Source: Pteria penguin (taxonomy: Eukaryota > Mollusca > Bivalvia > Pterioida > Pteriidae). From it: DNA of 64,000 bases. The stretch's first letter is position 1. Each line of letters opens with the position of its first letter. The notes below the pieces were generated by a model. That model saw nothing but the letters and a program-made list of their open reading frames with translations. It had not been told where the DNA came from and ran no database searches. The translations under genes and the position numbers were made by a program. The stretch lies in the NCBI GenBank assembly GCA_035048485.1, contig CM068586.1, forward strand, positions 47,404,287 through 47,468,286, written 5' to 3'. Below are positions 35,901-50,610 of the stretch, in pieces.

Positions 35901-38900
35901 TTGAAACACGTTTCTCTTTAATAAAGACCCTGAAACCCTACAAACCCTATCAAATGGGGTATCAGTGGAAAGGTCTTGACCTCACCTTTAATGGGATACC
36001 ACTTGCAGAATTCTATCTTTCGATACCACAGAGTTATAACCCTTTTTTACTTGTAAAAAAGGAGATTTTCCCCGTTGAAACCCGTTTCTCTTTAATAAAG
36101 ACCCTGAAACTCTAGAAACCCTATCAAATGGGATATCAGTGGAAAGGTCTTGTACTCACCTTTTATGTGGTACCACTTGTGTAATTCTATCTATCTATCC
36201 CACAGAGTTATAACCCTTTTTTGTTTGTAAACAAAGGAGATTTCCCCCTTGAAACCCGTTTTTCTTTAATAAGGACCTTGAAACCCTACAAACCCCGTCA
36301 AATGGGGTATCAGTGGAAAGGTCTTGACCTCACTTTTAATGGGATACCACTTGCAGAATTCTATCTTTCGATCCCACAGTTATAACCCTTTTTAAATTTG
36401 TAAACAAAGGGACAACTTGTATCTTGAAACCTGTTTTTCTTTAATAAAGACCATGAAATCCTATAAACCCTATAAAATGGGGTATCAGTGGAAAGGTCTT
36501 GACCTCACCTTTAATGTGATACCACTTGTAGAATTCTATCTTTCGATCCCACAGAGTTATAACCCTTTTTTTTGTAAACAAAGGGACAACTTGTATATTG
36601 AAACCCGTTTTTCTTTAATAAGGACCCTGCAACCCTACAAACCCTATCAAATGGGGTATCAGTGGAACGGTCTTGACCTCACCTTTAATGGGATACCACT
36701 TGTAGAATTCTATCTTTCGATCCCACAGAGTTATAACCCTTTTTTATTTGTAAAGAAAGGAGATTTTCCCCTTGAAACCCGTTTTTCTTTAATAAAGACC
36801 GTGATACTCTACAAACCCTATCAAATGGGGTATCAGTTTAAAGGTGTTGACCTCACCTGTCATGTGGTACCACTTGTATAATTCTATCTTTCGATCCCAC
36901 AGAGTTATAACCCTTTTTGGTTTGTAAACAAAGGAGATTTACCCCTTGAAACCCGTTTTTCTTTAATAAAGACCTTCAAACCCTACAAACCCTATCAAAT
37001 GGGGTTTCAGTGGAAATGTATTCATCTCACCTTTCATTAGATACCACTTGTAGAATTCTATCTTTCGATCCCACAGAGTTATAACCCTTTTTTATTTGTA
37101 AACAAAGGAGATTTTCCCCTTGAAACCCGTTTTTCTTTAATAAAGACCCTGAAACATTACAAACCCTATCAAATGGGGTATCAGTGGAAAGGTGTTGACC
37201 TCACCTTTAATGGGATACCACTTGTAGAATTCTATCTTTCGATCCCACAGAGTTATAACCCTCTTTATTTGTAAACAAAGGGACAACTTGTATCTTGAAA
37301 CCCGTTTTTCTTTAATAAAGACCTTGAAACCCTACAAACCCTATCAAATGGGGTATCAGTGGAAAGGTGTTGACCTCACCTTTAACGGGATACCACTTGC
37401 AGAATTCTATCTTTCGACCCCACAGAGTTATAACCCTTTCTAATTTGTAAACAAAGGGACATTTTCCCCTTGAAACCCGTTTTTCTTTAATAAAGACCGT
37501 GAAACCCTACAAACCCTATCAAATGGGGTATCAGTGGAAAGGTCTTGACCTCACCTTTAATGGAATACCACTTGTAGAATTCTATTTTTCGATCCCACAG
37601 AGTTATAACCCTTTTTTAATTTGTAAACAAAGGGACAACTTGTATCTTAAAACCTGTTTTTCTTTAATAAAGACCTTGAAACCCTACAAACCCTTTCAAA
37701 TGGGGAATCAGTGGAAAGGTCTTGACCTGACCTTTCATGTTGTACCACTTGTATAATTCTATCTTTCGATCCCACAGAGTTATAACCCTTTTTTTGTAAA
37801 CAAAGGAGATTTTCCCCTTGAAAACCGTTTTTCTTTAATAAAGACGATGAAACCCTACAAACCTTATCAAATGGGGTATCAGTGGAAAACTCTTGACCTC
37901 ACCTTTAATCGGATACCACTTGTAGAATTCTATCTTTCGATCCCACAGAGTTATAACCCTTTTTTTTATAAACAAAGGGACAACTTGTATCTTGAAACCC
38001 GTTTTTCTTTAATAAAGACCCTGAAACCCTACAAACCCTATCAAATGGGGTATCAGTGGAACGGTCTTGACCTCACCTTTAATGGGATACCACTTGTATA
38101 ATTGTATCTTTCGATCCCACAGAGTTATAACCCTTTTTATTTGTAAAGAAAGGAGATTTTCCCCTTGAAACCTGTTTTTCTTTAATAAAGACCCTGAAAC
38201 TCTACAAACCCTATCAAATGGGGTATCAGTGGAAAGGTGTTGACCTCACCTGTCATGTGGTACTACTTGTATAATTCTATCTAACGATCCCACAGAGTTA
38301 TAACCCTTTTTTATTTTTAAACAAAGGAGATTTTCCCCTTGAAACACGTTTCTCTTTAATAAAGACCCTGTAACCCTACAAACCCTATCAAATGAGGTAT
38401 CAGTGGAAAGGTCTTGACCTCACCTTTAATGGGATACCACTTGCAGAATTCTATCTTTCGATCCCACAGAGTTATAACCCTTTTTTACTTGTAAAAAAGG
38501 AGATTTTCTCCTTGAAACCCTTTTCTCTTTAATAAAGACCCTGAAACTCTAGAAACCCTATCAAATGGGATATCAGTGAAAGGTCTTGTACTCACCTTTT
38601 ATGTGGTACCACTTGTATAATTCTATCTATCTATCCCACAGAGTTATAACCCTTTTTTGTTTGTAAACAAAGGAGATTTTCCCCTTGAAACCCGTTTTTC
38701 TTTAATAAGGACCTTGAAACCCTACAAACCCCATCAAATGGGGTATCAGTGGAAAGGTCTCTACCTCACCTTTAATGGGATACCACTTGTAGAATTCTAT
38801 CTTTCGATACCACAGAGTTATAACCCTTTTTTTTGTAAACAAAGGGACAACTTGTATCTTGAATCCCGTTTTTCTTTAATAAAGACCCTGAAACCCTACA

Positions 38901-41900
38901 AACCCTATCAAATGGGGTATCAGTTTAAAGGTGTTGACCTCACCTGTCATGTGGTACCACTTGTATAATTCTATCTTTCGATCCCACAGAGTTATAACCC
39001 TTTTTTATTTGTAAACAAAGGAGATTTTCCCCTTGAAACATGTTTCTCTTTAATAAAGACCCTGTAACCCTACAAACCCTATCAAATGAGGTATCAGTGG
39101 AAAGGTCTTGACCTCACCTTTAATGGGATACCACTTGCAGAATTCTATCTTTCGATACCTCAGATTTATAACCCTTTTTTATTTGTAAAAAAGGAGGTTT
39201 TCCCCGTTGAAACCAGTTTTTCTTTAATAAAGACCCTGAAACTCTAGAAACCCTATCAAATGGGGTATCAGTGGAAAGGTCTTGACCTCACCTTTTATGT
39301 GGTACTACTTGTATAATTCCATCTATCTATCCCACAGAGTTATAACCCTTTTTTGTTTGTAAACAAAGGAGATTTTCCCCTTGAAACCCGTTTTTCTTTA
39401 ATAAGGACCTTGAAGCCCTATAAACCCCATCAAATGGGGTATCAGTGGAAAGGTCTTGACCTCACTTTTAATGGGATACCACTTGTAGAATTCTATCTTT
39501 CGATCCCACAGAGTTATAACCCTTTTTTATTTGTAAACAAAGGGACAACTTGTATCTTGAAACTTGTTTTTCTTTAATAAAGACCTTGAAACCCGACAAA
39601 CCCTATCAAATGGGGAATCAGTGGAAAGGTCTTGACTTCATCTTTCATGTGGTACCACTTGAATAATTGTATCTTTCGATCCCACAGAGTTATAACCCTT
39701 TTTTGTTTGTAAACAAAGGAGATTTTCCCCTTGAAACCCGTTTTTCTTTAATAAAGACCCTGAAACCCTACAAACCCTATCAAATGGGGTATAAGTTGAA
39801 AGGTCTTGACCTCACCTTTAATGGGATACCACTTGTGGAATTCTATCTTTCGATCCCACAGAGTTATAACCCTTTTTATTTGTAAACAAAGGGACAACTT
39901 GTATCTTGAAACCCGTTTTTCTTTAATAAAGACCCTGAACCCTACAAACCCTATCAAATGGAGTATCAGTGGAAAGGTGTTGACCTCACCTTTAATGGGA
40001 TACCACTTGCAGAATTCTATCTTTCGACCCCACAGAGTTAAAACCCTTTCTAATTTGTAAACAAAGGAGATTTTCCCCTTGAAACCCGTTTTTCTTTAAT
40101 AAAGACCGTGAAACCCTACAAACCCTATCAAATGGGGTATCAGTGGAAAGGTCTTGAACTCACCTTTCATGTGGTACCACTTGTAGAATTCTATCTTTCG
40201 ATCCCACAGAGTTATAACCCTTTTTTATTTGGAAACAAAGGAGATTTTCCCTTGAAACCCGTTTTTCTTTAATAAAGACCCTGAAATCCTACAAACCCTA
40301 TCAAATAGGGTATCAGTGGAAAGGTGTTGACCTCACCTTTCATGTGGTACCATTTGTATAATTCTATCTTTCGATCTCACAGAGTTTTAACCCTTTTTTA
40401 TTTGTAAACAAAGGAGATTTTCCCATTGAAACACTTTTTTCTTTAATAAAAAACCTGTAACCCTACAAACCCTATCAAATGGGGTATCAGTGGAAAGGAG
40501 TTGACCTCACCCTTAATGGGATACCACTTGCAGAATTCTATCTTTCGATCCCACAGAGTTATAACCCTTTTTTATTTGTAAAAAAAGGAGATTTTCCCCG
40601 TTGAAACCCGTTTTTCTTTAATAAAGACCCTGAAACCCTACAAACCCTATCAAATGGGGTATCAGTGGAAAGGTGTTGACCTCACCTTCAATGGGATACC
40701 TCTTGTAGAATTCTATCTTTCGATCCCACAGAGTTATAACCCTTTTTTATTTGTAAACAAAGGGACAACTTGTATCTAGAAATCTGTTTTTCTTTAATAA
40801 AGAGCTTGAAACCCTACAAACCCTATCAAATGGGGAATCAGTGGAAAGGTCTTGACCTCACCTTTCATGTGGTACCACTTGTATAATTCTATCTTTCGAT
40901 CCCACAGAGTTATAACCCTTTTGAATTTGTAAACAAAGGAGACTTTCCCCGTTGAAACACGTTTCTCTTTAATAAAGACCCTGTAGCCTTACAAACCCTA
41001 TCAAATGGGGTATCAGTGGAAAGGTCTTGACCTCACTTTTAATGGGATACCACTTGCAGAATTCTATTTTCGATACCACAGAGGTATAACCCTTTTTTAT
41101 TTGTAAAAAAGGAGATTTTCCCCGTTGAAACCCGTTTTTCTTTAATAAAGACCCTGAAACCCTACAAACCCTATCAAATGGGGTATCAGTGGAAATGAAT
41201 TCACCTCATCTTTCATGGGATACCACTTGTATAATTCTATCTTTCGATCCCACTGAGTTATAACCCCTTTTTTATTTGTAAACAAAGAAGATTTTCCCCT
41301 TGAAACCCGTTTTTCTTTAATAAAGACTCTGAAACAATACAAACCCTATCAAACGGGGTGTCTGTGGAAAGGTCTTGACCTCACCTTTAATGGGATACCA
41401 CTTGTGGAATTCTATCTTTCGATCCCACAGAGTTATAACCCTTTTTATTTGTAAACAAAGGGACAACTTGTATATTGAAACCCGTTTTTCTTTAATAAAG
41501 ACCCTGAACCCTACAAACCCTATCAAATGGAGTATCAGTGGAAAGGTGTTGACCTCACCTTTAATGGGATACCACTTGCAGAATTCTATCTTTCGACGCG
41601 ACAGAGTTAAAACCCTTTCTAATTTGTAAACAAAGGACATTTTCCCCTTGAAACCCGTTTTTCTTTAATAAAGACTGTGAAACCCTAGAAACCCTATCAA
41701 ATGGGGTATCAGTGGAAAGGTCTTGAACTCACCTTTCATGTGGTACCACTTGTAGAATTCTATCTTTCGATCCCAGAGAGTTATAACCCTTTTTTATTTG
41801 TAAAAAAAGGAGATTTTCCCCGTTGAAACCCGTTTTTCTTTAATAAAGACCCTGAAACCCTACAAACCCTATCAAATGGGGTATCAGTGGAAAGGTGTTG

Positions 41901-42204
41901 ACCTCACCTTTAATGGGATACCTCTTGTAGAATTCTATCTTTCGATCCCACAGAGTTATAACCCTTTTTTATTTGTAAACAAAGGGACAACTTGTATCTT
42001 GAAATCTGTTTTTCTTTAATAACGACCTTGAAACCCTACAAACCCTATCAAATGGGGAATCAGTGGAAAGGTCTTGACCTCACCTTGCATGTGGTACCAC
42101 TTGTATAATTCTATCTTTCGATCCCACAGAGTTATAACCCTTTTTAATTTGTAAACAAAGGAGACTTTCCCCGTTGAAACCCGTTTCTCTTTAATAAAGA
42201 CCCT

Positions 42205-42245
42205 GTAACTCTACAAACCCTATCAAATGGGGATACCAATTGTGG
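42205..42245 (+). repeat. Truncated monomer (deletion between AAATGGGG and ATACCAATTG)
   Basis: Near 42,230 CAAATGGGG runs straight into ATACCAATTG. The usual ~35 bp containing TATCAGTGGAAAGG and TTGACCTCACC is missing. GGGATACC and GGGGTATC resemble each other, which may have helped the deletion. Confidence 0.75.
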
Positions 42246-43484
42246 AATTCTATCTTTCGATCCCACAGAGTTATAAACCTTTTTTATTTGTAAAGAAAGG
42301 GACAACTTGTCTCTTGAAACCCGTTTTTCTTTAATAAAGATCCTGAAACCAGACAAACCCTATCAAATGGGGTATCAGTGGAAAGGTCTTGACCTCACCT
42401 TTGATGGGATACCACTTGCAGAATTCGATCTTTCGATCCCACAGAGTTATAACCCTTTTTTATTTGTAACAAAGGAGATTTTCCCTGTTGAAACCCGTTT
42501 TTCTTTAATAAAGACCCTGAAACCCTACAAACCCTATCAAATGGGGTATCAGTGGAAATGTATTCATCTCACCTTTCATGGGATACCACTTGTAGAATTC
42601 TATCTTTCGATCCCACTGGGTTGTAACCGTTTTTTTTATTTGTAATCAAAGGAGATTTTCCCCTTGAAACCTGTTTTTCTTTAATAAAGACCCTGAAACA
42701 ATACAAACCCTATCAAATGGGGTATCAGTGGAAAGGTCTTGACCTCACCTTTAATGGGATACCACTTGTAGAATTCTATCTTTCGATCCCACAGAGTTAT
42801 AACCCTTTTTTATTTGTAAACAAAGGGACAACTTGTATCTTGAAACCCGTTTTTCTTTAATAAAGATCCTGAAACGCTACAAACACTATCAAATGGGGTA
42901 TCAGTGGAAAGGTGTTGACCTCACCTTTAATGGGATATGACTTGCAGAATTCTATCTTTCGACCCCACAGAGTTATAACCCTTTCTAATTTGTAAACAAA
43001 GGACATTTTCCCCCTCAAACCCGTTTTTCTTTAATAAAGCCCGTGAAACAATACAAACCCTATCAAATGGGGTATCAGTGGAAAGGTCTTGACCTCACCT
43101 TTAATGGAATACCACTTGTAGAATTCTATCTTTCGATCCCACAGAGTTACAACTCTTTTTTAATTTGTAAACAAAGGGACAACTTGTATCTTGAAACCCG
43201 TTTTTCTTTAATACAGACCCTGAAACCCTACAAAACCTATCAAATCGGGCATCAGTGGGTAGGTCTTGACCTCACCTATATTGGGATACCACTTGTAAAA
43301 TTCTATCTTTCGATGCCACAGAGTTATAACCCTTTTTTAATTGTAAACAAAGGAGATGTTCCCCTAGAAACCCGTTTTTCTTTAATAAAGACCCTGAAAC
43401 CCTAAAAACCCTATCAAATAGGGTATCAATGGACAGCTCGTGACCTCACCTTTTATGTGATACCACTTGTAGAATTCTATCTTT

Positions 43485-43530
43485 CGATACCAAAGAGTTA
43501 TAAACACGTTTTTCTTTAATAAAGACCCTG
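43485..43530 (+). repeat. Truncated monomer (linker lost)
   Basis: Near 43,500 GAGTTATAAAC joins directly to ACGTTTTTCTTTAATAAAG. The T-run, TTTGTAAACAAAGG and the whole linker are absent, about 50 bp. This breaks the 174-bp phase and is one reason block offsets in this part are not whole monomer multiples. Confidence 0.75.
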
Positions 43531-45719
43531 AAACCCTACAAACCCTATCAAATGGGGTATCAGTGGAAAGGTGTTGTCCTCTCCTTTAATGGGATACCAG
43601 TTGCAGAATTCTATCTTTCGACCCCACAGAGTTAAAACCCTTTCTAATTTGTAAACAAAGGAGATTTTCCCCTTGAAACCCGTTTTTCTTTAATAAAGAC
43701 CGTGAAACCCTACAAACCCTATCAAATGGGGTATCAGTGGAAAGGTCTTGAACTCACCTTTCTTGTGGTACCACTTGTAGAATTCTATCTTTCGATCCCA
43801 GAGAGTTATAACCCTTTTTTATTTGTAAAGAAAGGAGATTTTCCCCTTGAAACACGTGTTTCTTTAATAAAGACCCTAAAACCAGACAAACCCTATCAAA
43901 TGGGGTATCAGTGGAAAGGTCTCGACCTCACCTTTCATGGGATACCACTTGTGGAATTCTATCTTTCGATCCCACAGAGTTAAAAACCTTTTTATTTGTA
44001 AACAAAGGGACAGCTTGTATCTTGAAACCTGTTTTTCTTTAATAAAGACCTTGAAACCCTACAAACCCTATCAAATGGGGAATCAGTGGAAAGGTCTTGA
44101 CCTCACCTTTCATGAGGTACCACTTGTATAATTTTATCTTTCGATCCCACAGAGTTATAACCCTTTTTTTGTAAACAACGGAGATTTTCCCCTTGAAACC
44201 TGTTTTTCTTTAATAAAGACACTGAAACCCTACAAACCCTATCAAATGGGGTTTCAGTGGAAAGGTCTTGACCTCACCTTTCATGTGGTACCACTTGTGT
44301 AATTCTATCTTTCGATCCCACAGAGTTAAAACCCTTTTTTTTTTAAAAAAGGAGATTTTGCCCTTGAAACCCGTTTCTCTTTAATAAAGACTCTGTAACC
44401 TTACAAACCCTATCAAATGGGGTATCAATGGAAAGGTCTTGACCTCACCTTTAATGATATACCACTTGCAGAATTCTATCTTTCGATCCCACAGAGTTAT
44501 AACACTCTTTCTGTTTGTAAACAAAGGAGATTTTCTCCGTTGAAACACGTTTCTCTTTAATAAAGACCCTGTAGCCCTACAAACCCTATCAAATGGGGTA
44601 TCAGTGGAAAGGTCTTGACCTCACCTTTAATGGGATACCACTTGCAGAATTCTATTTTCGATACCACAGAGGTATAACCCTTTTTTATTTGTAAAAAAGG
44701 AGATTTTCCCCGTTGAAACCCGTTATTCTTTAATAAAGACCCTGAAACCCTATAAACCCTATCAAATGGGGTATCAGTGGAAATGTATTCACCTCATCTT
44801 TCATGGGATACCACTTGTATAATTCTATCTTTCGATCCCACTGAGTTATAACCCCTTTTTTATTTGTAAACAAAGAAGATTTTCCCCTTGAAACCCGTTT
44901 TTCTTTAATAAAGACTCTGAAACAATACAAACCCTATCAAACGGGGTATCAGTGGAAAGGTCTTGACCTCACCTTTAATGGGATACCACTTGTGGAATTC
45001 TATCTTTCGATCCCACAGAGTTATAACCCTTTTTATTTGTAAACAAAGGGACAACTTGTATCTTGAAACCCGTTTTTCTTTAATAAAGACCCTGAACCCT
45101 ACAAACCCTATCAAATGGAGTATCAGTGGAAAGGTGTTGACCTCACCTTTAATGGGATACCACTTGCAGCATTCTATCTTTCGACCCGACAGAGTTAAAA
45201 CCCTTTCTAACTTGTAAACAAAGGACATTTTCCCCTTGAAACCCGTTTTTCTTTAATAAAGACCATGAAACCCTACAAACCCTATCAAATGGGGTATCAG
45301 TGGAAAGGTGTTGACCTCACCTTTCATGTGGTACCATTTGTACAATTCTATCTTTCGATCCCACAGAGTTATAACCCTTTTTTATTTGTAAACAAAGGAG
45401 ATTTTCCCCTTGAAACCCGTTTTTCTTTAATAAAGACCCTGAAACCCTACAAACCCTATCAAATGGGTATCAGTGGAAAGGTCTTGACCTCACCTTTAAT
45501 GGGATACCACTTGTAGAATTCTATCTTTCGATCCCACAGAGTTATAACCCTTTTTTATTTGTAAACAAAGGAGATTTTCCCCTTGAAACCCGTTTTTCTT
45601 TAATAAAGACCCTGAAACCCTACAAACCCTATCAAATGGGGTATCAGTGGAAAGGTGTTGACCTCACCTTTCATGTGGTACCATTTGTATAATTCTATCT
45701 TTCGATCCCACAGAGTTAT

Positions 45720-48700
45720 AACCCTTTTTTATTTGTAAACAAAGGAGATTTTCCCCTTGAAACACGTTTCTCTTTAATAAAGACCCTATAACCATACAAA
45801 CCCTATCAAATGGGGTATCAGTGGAAAGGTCTTGACCTCACTTTTAATGGGATACCACTTGTGGAATTCTATCTTTCGATCCCACAGAGTTATAACCCTT
45901 TTTATTTGTAACCAAAGGGACAACTTGTATCTTGAAACCCGTTTTTCTTTAATAAAGACCTTGAAACCCTACAAACCCTATCAAATGGGGAATCAGTGGA
46001 AAGGTCTTGACCTCACCTCTCATGTGGTACCACTTGTATAATTCTATCTTTCGATCCCACAGAGTTATAACCCTTTTTTGTTTGTAAACAAAGGAGATTT
46101 TCCACTTGAAACCCGTTTTTTTTAATAAAGACCCTGAAACCCCAGAAATCCTATCAAATGGGGTATCAGTGGAAAGGTGTTGACCTCACCTGCCATCTGG
46201 TACCACTTGTATAATTCTATCTTTCGATCCCACAGAGTTATAACCCTTTTTAATTTGTAAATAAAGGAGATTTTCCCCGTTGAAACCCGTTTCTCTTTAA
46301 TAAAGACCCTGTAACTCTAAAAACCCTATCAAATGGGGTATCAGTGGAAAGGTCTTGACCTCACCTTTGATGGGATACCACTTGCAGAATTCTATCTTTC
46401 GATCCCACAGAGTTATAACCCTTTTTTATTTGTAAACAAAGGAGATTTTCCCCTTGAAACACGTTTTTCTTTAATAAAGACCCTGAAACCCTACAAACAC
46501 TATCAAATGGGGTATCAGTAGAGAGGTGTTGACGTCAGCTTTAATGGGATACCACTTGCAGAATTCTATCTTTCGACCCCACAGAGTTATAACCCTTTCT
46601 GATTTGTTAACAAAGGACATTTTCCCCTTGAAACCCGTTTTTCTTTAATAAAGACCCTGAAAACCTACAAACCCTATCAAATGGGGTATCAGTGGAAAGG
46701 TCTTGACCTCACCTTTAATGGAATACCACTTGTAGAATTCTATCTTTCGATCCCACAGAGTTACAACCCTTTTTTAATTTGTAAACAAAGGGACAACTTG
46801 TATCTTGAAACCTGTTTTTCTTTAATAAAGACCTTGAAACCCTACAAACCCTATCAAATGGGGTATCAGTGGAAAGGTCTTGACCTCACCTTTCATGTGG
46901 TACCACTTGTATAATTCTATCTTTCGATCCCACAGAGTTATAACCCTTTTTTATTTGTAAACAAAGGAGATTTTCCCCTTGAAACCCGTTTTTCTTTAAT
47001 AAAGACCATGAAACCCTACAAACCCTATCAAATGGGGTATCAGTGGAAAGGTCTTGACCTCACCTTTAATGGGATACCACATGTAGAATTCTATCTTTCG
47101 ATCCCACAGAGTTATAACCCTTTTTTTGTAAACAAAGGGACAACTTGTATCTTGAAACACGTTTTTCTTTAATAAAGACCCTGAAACCCTACAACCCCTA
47201 TCAAATGGGGTATCAGTGGAACGGTCTTGACCTCATCTTCAATGGGATACCACTTGTAGAATTCTATCTTTCGATCCCACAGAGTTATAACCCTTTTTTA
47301 TTTGTAAACGAAGGAGATTTTCCCCTTGAAATCCGTTTTTCTTTAATAAAGACCCTGAAACTCTCCAAACCCTATCAAATGGGGTATCAGTTTAAAGGTG
47401 TTGACCTCACCTGTCATGTGGTACCACTTGTATAATTCTATCTTTCGATCCCACTGAGTTATAACCCTTTTTTATTTGTAAACAAAGGAGATTTCCCCCT
47501 TGAAACACGTTTCTCTTTAATAAAGACCCTATAACCATACAAACCCTATCAAATGGGGTATCAGTGGAAAGGTCTTGACCTCACTTTTAACGGGATACCA
47601 CTTGTAGAATTCTATCTTTCGATCCCACAGAATTATAACCCTTTTTATTTGTAACCAAAGGGACAACTTGTATCTTGAAACCCGTTTTTCTTTAATAAAG
47701 ACCTTGAAACCCTACAAACCCTATCAAATGGGGAATCAGTGGAAAGGTCTTGACCTCACCTCTCATGTGGTACCACTTGTATAATTCTATCTTTCGATCC
47801 CACAGAGTTATAACCCTTTTTTGTTTGTAAACAAAGGAGATTTTCCACTTGAAACCCGTTTTTTTTAATAAAGACCCTGAAACCCCAGAAATCCTATCAA
47901 ATGGGGTATCAGTGGAAAGGTGTTGACCTCACCTGCCATCTGGTACCACTTGTATAATTCTATCTTTCGATCCCACAGAGTTATAACCCTTTTTAATTTG
48001 TAAATAAAGGAGATTTTCCCCGTTGAAACCCGTTTCTCTTTAATAAAGACCCTGTAACTCTAAAAACCCTATCAAATGGGGTATCAGTGGAAAGGTCTTG
48101 ACCTCACCTTTGATGGGATACCACTTGCAGAATTCTATCTTTCGATCCCACAGAGTTATAACCCTTTTTTATTTGTAAACAAAGGAGATTTTCCCCTTGA
48201 AACACGTTTTTCTTTAATAAAGACCCTGAAACCCTACAAACACTATCAAATGGGGTATCAGTAGAGAGGTGTTGACCTCAGCTTTAATGGGATACCACTT
48301 GCAGAATTCTATCTTTCGACCCCACAGAGTTATAACCCTTTTTTATTTGTAAACAAAGGACATTTTCCCCTTGAAACCCGTTTTTCTTTAATAAAGACCC
48401 TGAAAACCTACAAACCCTATCAAATGGGGTATCAGTGGAAAGGTCTTGACCTCACCTTTAATGGAATACCACTTGTAGAATTCTATCTTTCGATCCCACA
48501 GAGTTACAACCCTTTTTTAATTTGTAAACAAAGGGACAACTTGTATCTTGAAACCTGTTTTTCTTTAATAAAGACCTTGAAACCCTACAAACCCTATCAA
48601 ATGGGGAATCAGTGGAAAGGTCTTGACCTCACCTTTTATGTGGTACCACTTGTATAATTCTATCTTTCGATCCCACAGAGTTATAACCCTTTTTTTTTGT

Positions 48701-50610
48701 AAACAAAGGAGATTTTCCCCTTGAAACCCGTTTTTCTTTAATAAAGACCATGAAACCCTACAAACCCTATAAAATGGGGTATCAGTGGAAAGGTCTTGAC
48801 CTCACCTTTAATGGGATACCACATGTAGAATTCTATCTTTCGATCCCACAGAGTTATAACCCTTTTTTTGTAAACAAAGGGACAACTTGTATCTTGAAAC
48901 ACGTTTTTCTTTAATAAAGACCCTGAAACCCTACAACCCCTATCAAATGGGGTATCAGTGGAACGGTCTTGACCTCATCTTTAATGGGATACCACTTGTA
49001 GAATTCTATCTTTCGATCCCACAGAGTTATAACCCTTTTTTATTTGTAAACGAAGGAGATTTTCCCCTTGAAATCCGTTTTTCTTTAATAAAGACCCTGA
49101 AACTCTCCAAACCCTATCAAATGGGGAATCAGTTTAAAGGTGTTGACCTCACCTGTCATGTGGTACCACTTGTATAATTCTATCTTTCGATCCCACTGAG
49201 TTATAACCCTTTTTTATTTGTAAACAAAGGAGATTTCCCAATTGAAACACGTTTCTCTTTAATAAAGACCCTATAACCATACAAACCCTATCAAATGGGG
49301 TATCAGTGGAAAGGTCTTGACCTCACCTTTCACGTGATACCACTTGTAGAATTCTATCTTTCGATCCCACAGAGTTATAACCCTTTTTTATTTGTAAACA
49401 AAGATCTTGAAACCCGTTTTTCTTTAATAAAGACCCTGAAACCCTACAAACCCTATCCAATGTGGTATCAGTGGAAAGGTCTTGACCTCACCCTTCATGT
49501 GGTACTATTTGTGTAATTCTATCTTTCGATCCCACAGAGTTATAACCCTTTTTTATTTGTAAACAAAGGAGATTTTCCCCTTGAAACCCGTTTTTCTTTA
49601 ATAAAGACCCTGAAACCCCAGAAACCCTATCAAATGGGGTATCAGTGGAAAGGTGTTGACCTCACCTGCCATCTGGTACCACTTGTATAATTCTATCTTT
49701 CGATCCCACAGAGTTATAACCCTTTTTAATTTGTAAACAAAGGAGATTTTCCCCGTTGAAACCCTTTCTCTTTAATAAAGACCCTGTAACTCTAAAAACC
49801 CTATCAAATGGGGTATCAGTGGAAAGGTCTTGACCTCACCTTTCATGTGATACCACTTGCAGAATTCTATCTTTCGATCCCACAGAGTTATAACCCTTTT
49901 TTATTTGTAAACAAAGGAGATTTTCCCCTTGAAACACGTTTTTCTTTAATAAAGACCCTGAAACCCTACAAACCCTATCAAATGGGGTATCAGTGGAAAG
50001 GTGTTGACCTCATCTTTAATGGGATACCACTTGTAGAATTCTATCTTTCGATCCCACAGAGTTATAACCCTTTCTGATTTGTAAACAAAGGACATTTTCC
50101 CCTCAAACCCGTTTTTCTTTAATAAAGACCCTGAAAACCTACAAACCCTATCAAATGGGGTATCAGTGGAAAGGTCTTGACCTCACCTTTAATGGAATAC
50201 CACTTGTAGAATTCTATCTTTCGATCCCACAGAGTTACAACCCTTTTTTAATTTGTAAACAAAGGGACAACTTGTATCTTGAAACCTGTTTTTCTTTAAT
50301 AAAGACCTTGAAACCCTACAAACCCTATCAAATGGGGAATCAGTGGAAAGGTCTTGACCTCACCTTTTATGTGGTACCACTTGTATAATTCTATCTTTCG
50401 ATCCCACAGAGTTATAACCCTTTTTTTTTGTAAACAAAGGAGATTTTCCCCTTGAAACCCGTTTTTCTTTAATAAAGACCATGAAACCCTACAAACCCTA
50501 TAAAATGGGGTATCAGTGGAAAGGTGTTGACCTCACCTTTAATGGGATACCACTTGTAGAATTCTATCTTTCGATCCGACAGAGTTATAATCCGTTTTTA
50601 TTTGTAAAGA
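45720..50610 (+). repeat. 1,743-bp (10-monomer) higher-order repeat, about 2.8 copies
   Basis: Copies run at about 45,720-47,462, 47,463-49,205 and 49,206-50,610. Rare markers recur 1,743 bp apart between the first two: CTGCCATCTGG at 46,190 and 47,933, TCCACTTGAAACCCG with CCCCAGAAATCC, ACCCTATAACCATAC, GGTATCAGTAGAGAGGTG, ATACCACATGTAG, CCTACAACCCC, TTTGTAAACGAAGG, GAAACTCTCCAAACC. The third copy is about 10 bp shorter because of a linker deletion near 49,398 and is more altered. This is the clearest higher-order repeat in the window. Confidence 0.9.

Larger units (their letters stand above)
40930..45228 (+). repeat. ~710-bp block duplicated at 3,588 bp
   Basis: Positions about 40,930-41,640 and 44,518-45,228 match in order: ACACGTTTCTCTTTAATAAA with CCCTGTAGCC, GAATTCTATTTTCGATACC with GAGGTATAACC, a TTGTAAAAAAGG linker, TCACCTCATCTTTCATGGG, AAACAAAGAAGATTTTCC, CTCTGAAACAATAC, ACCCTGAACCC and CGACAGAGTTAAAACCC. 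The offset is not a whole number of monomers because truncated monomers lie between. Confidence 0.8.
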
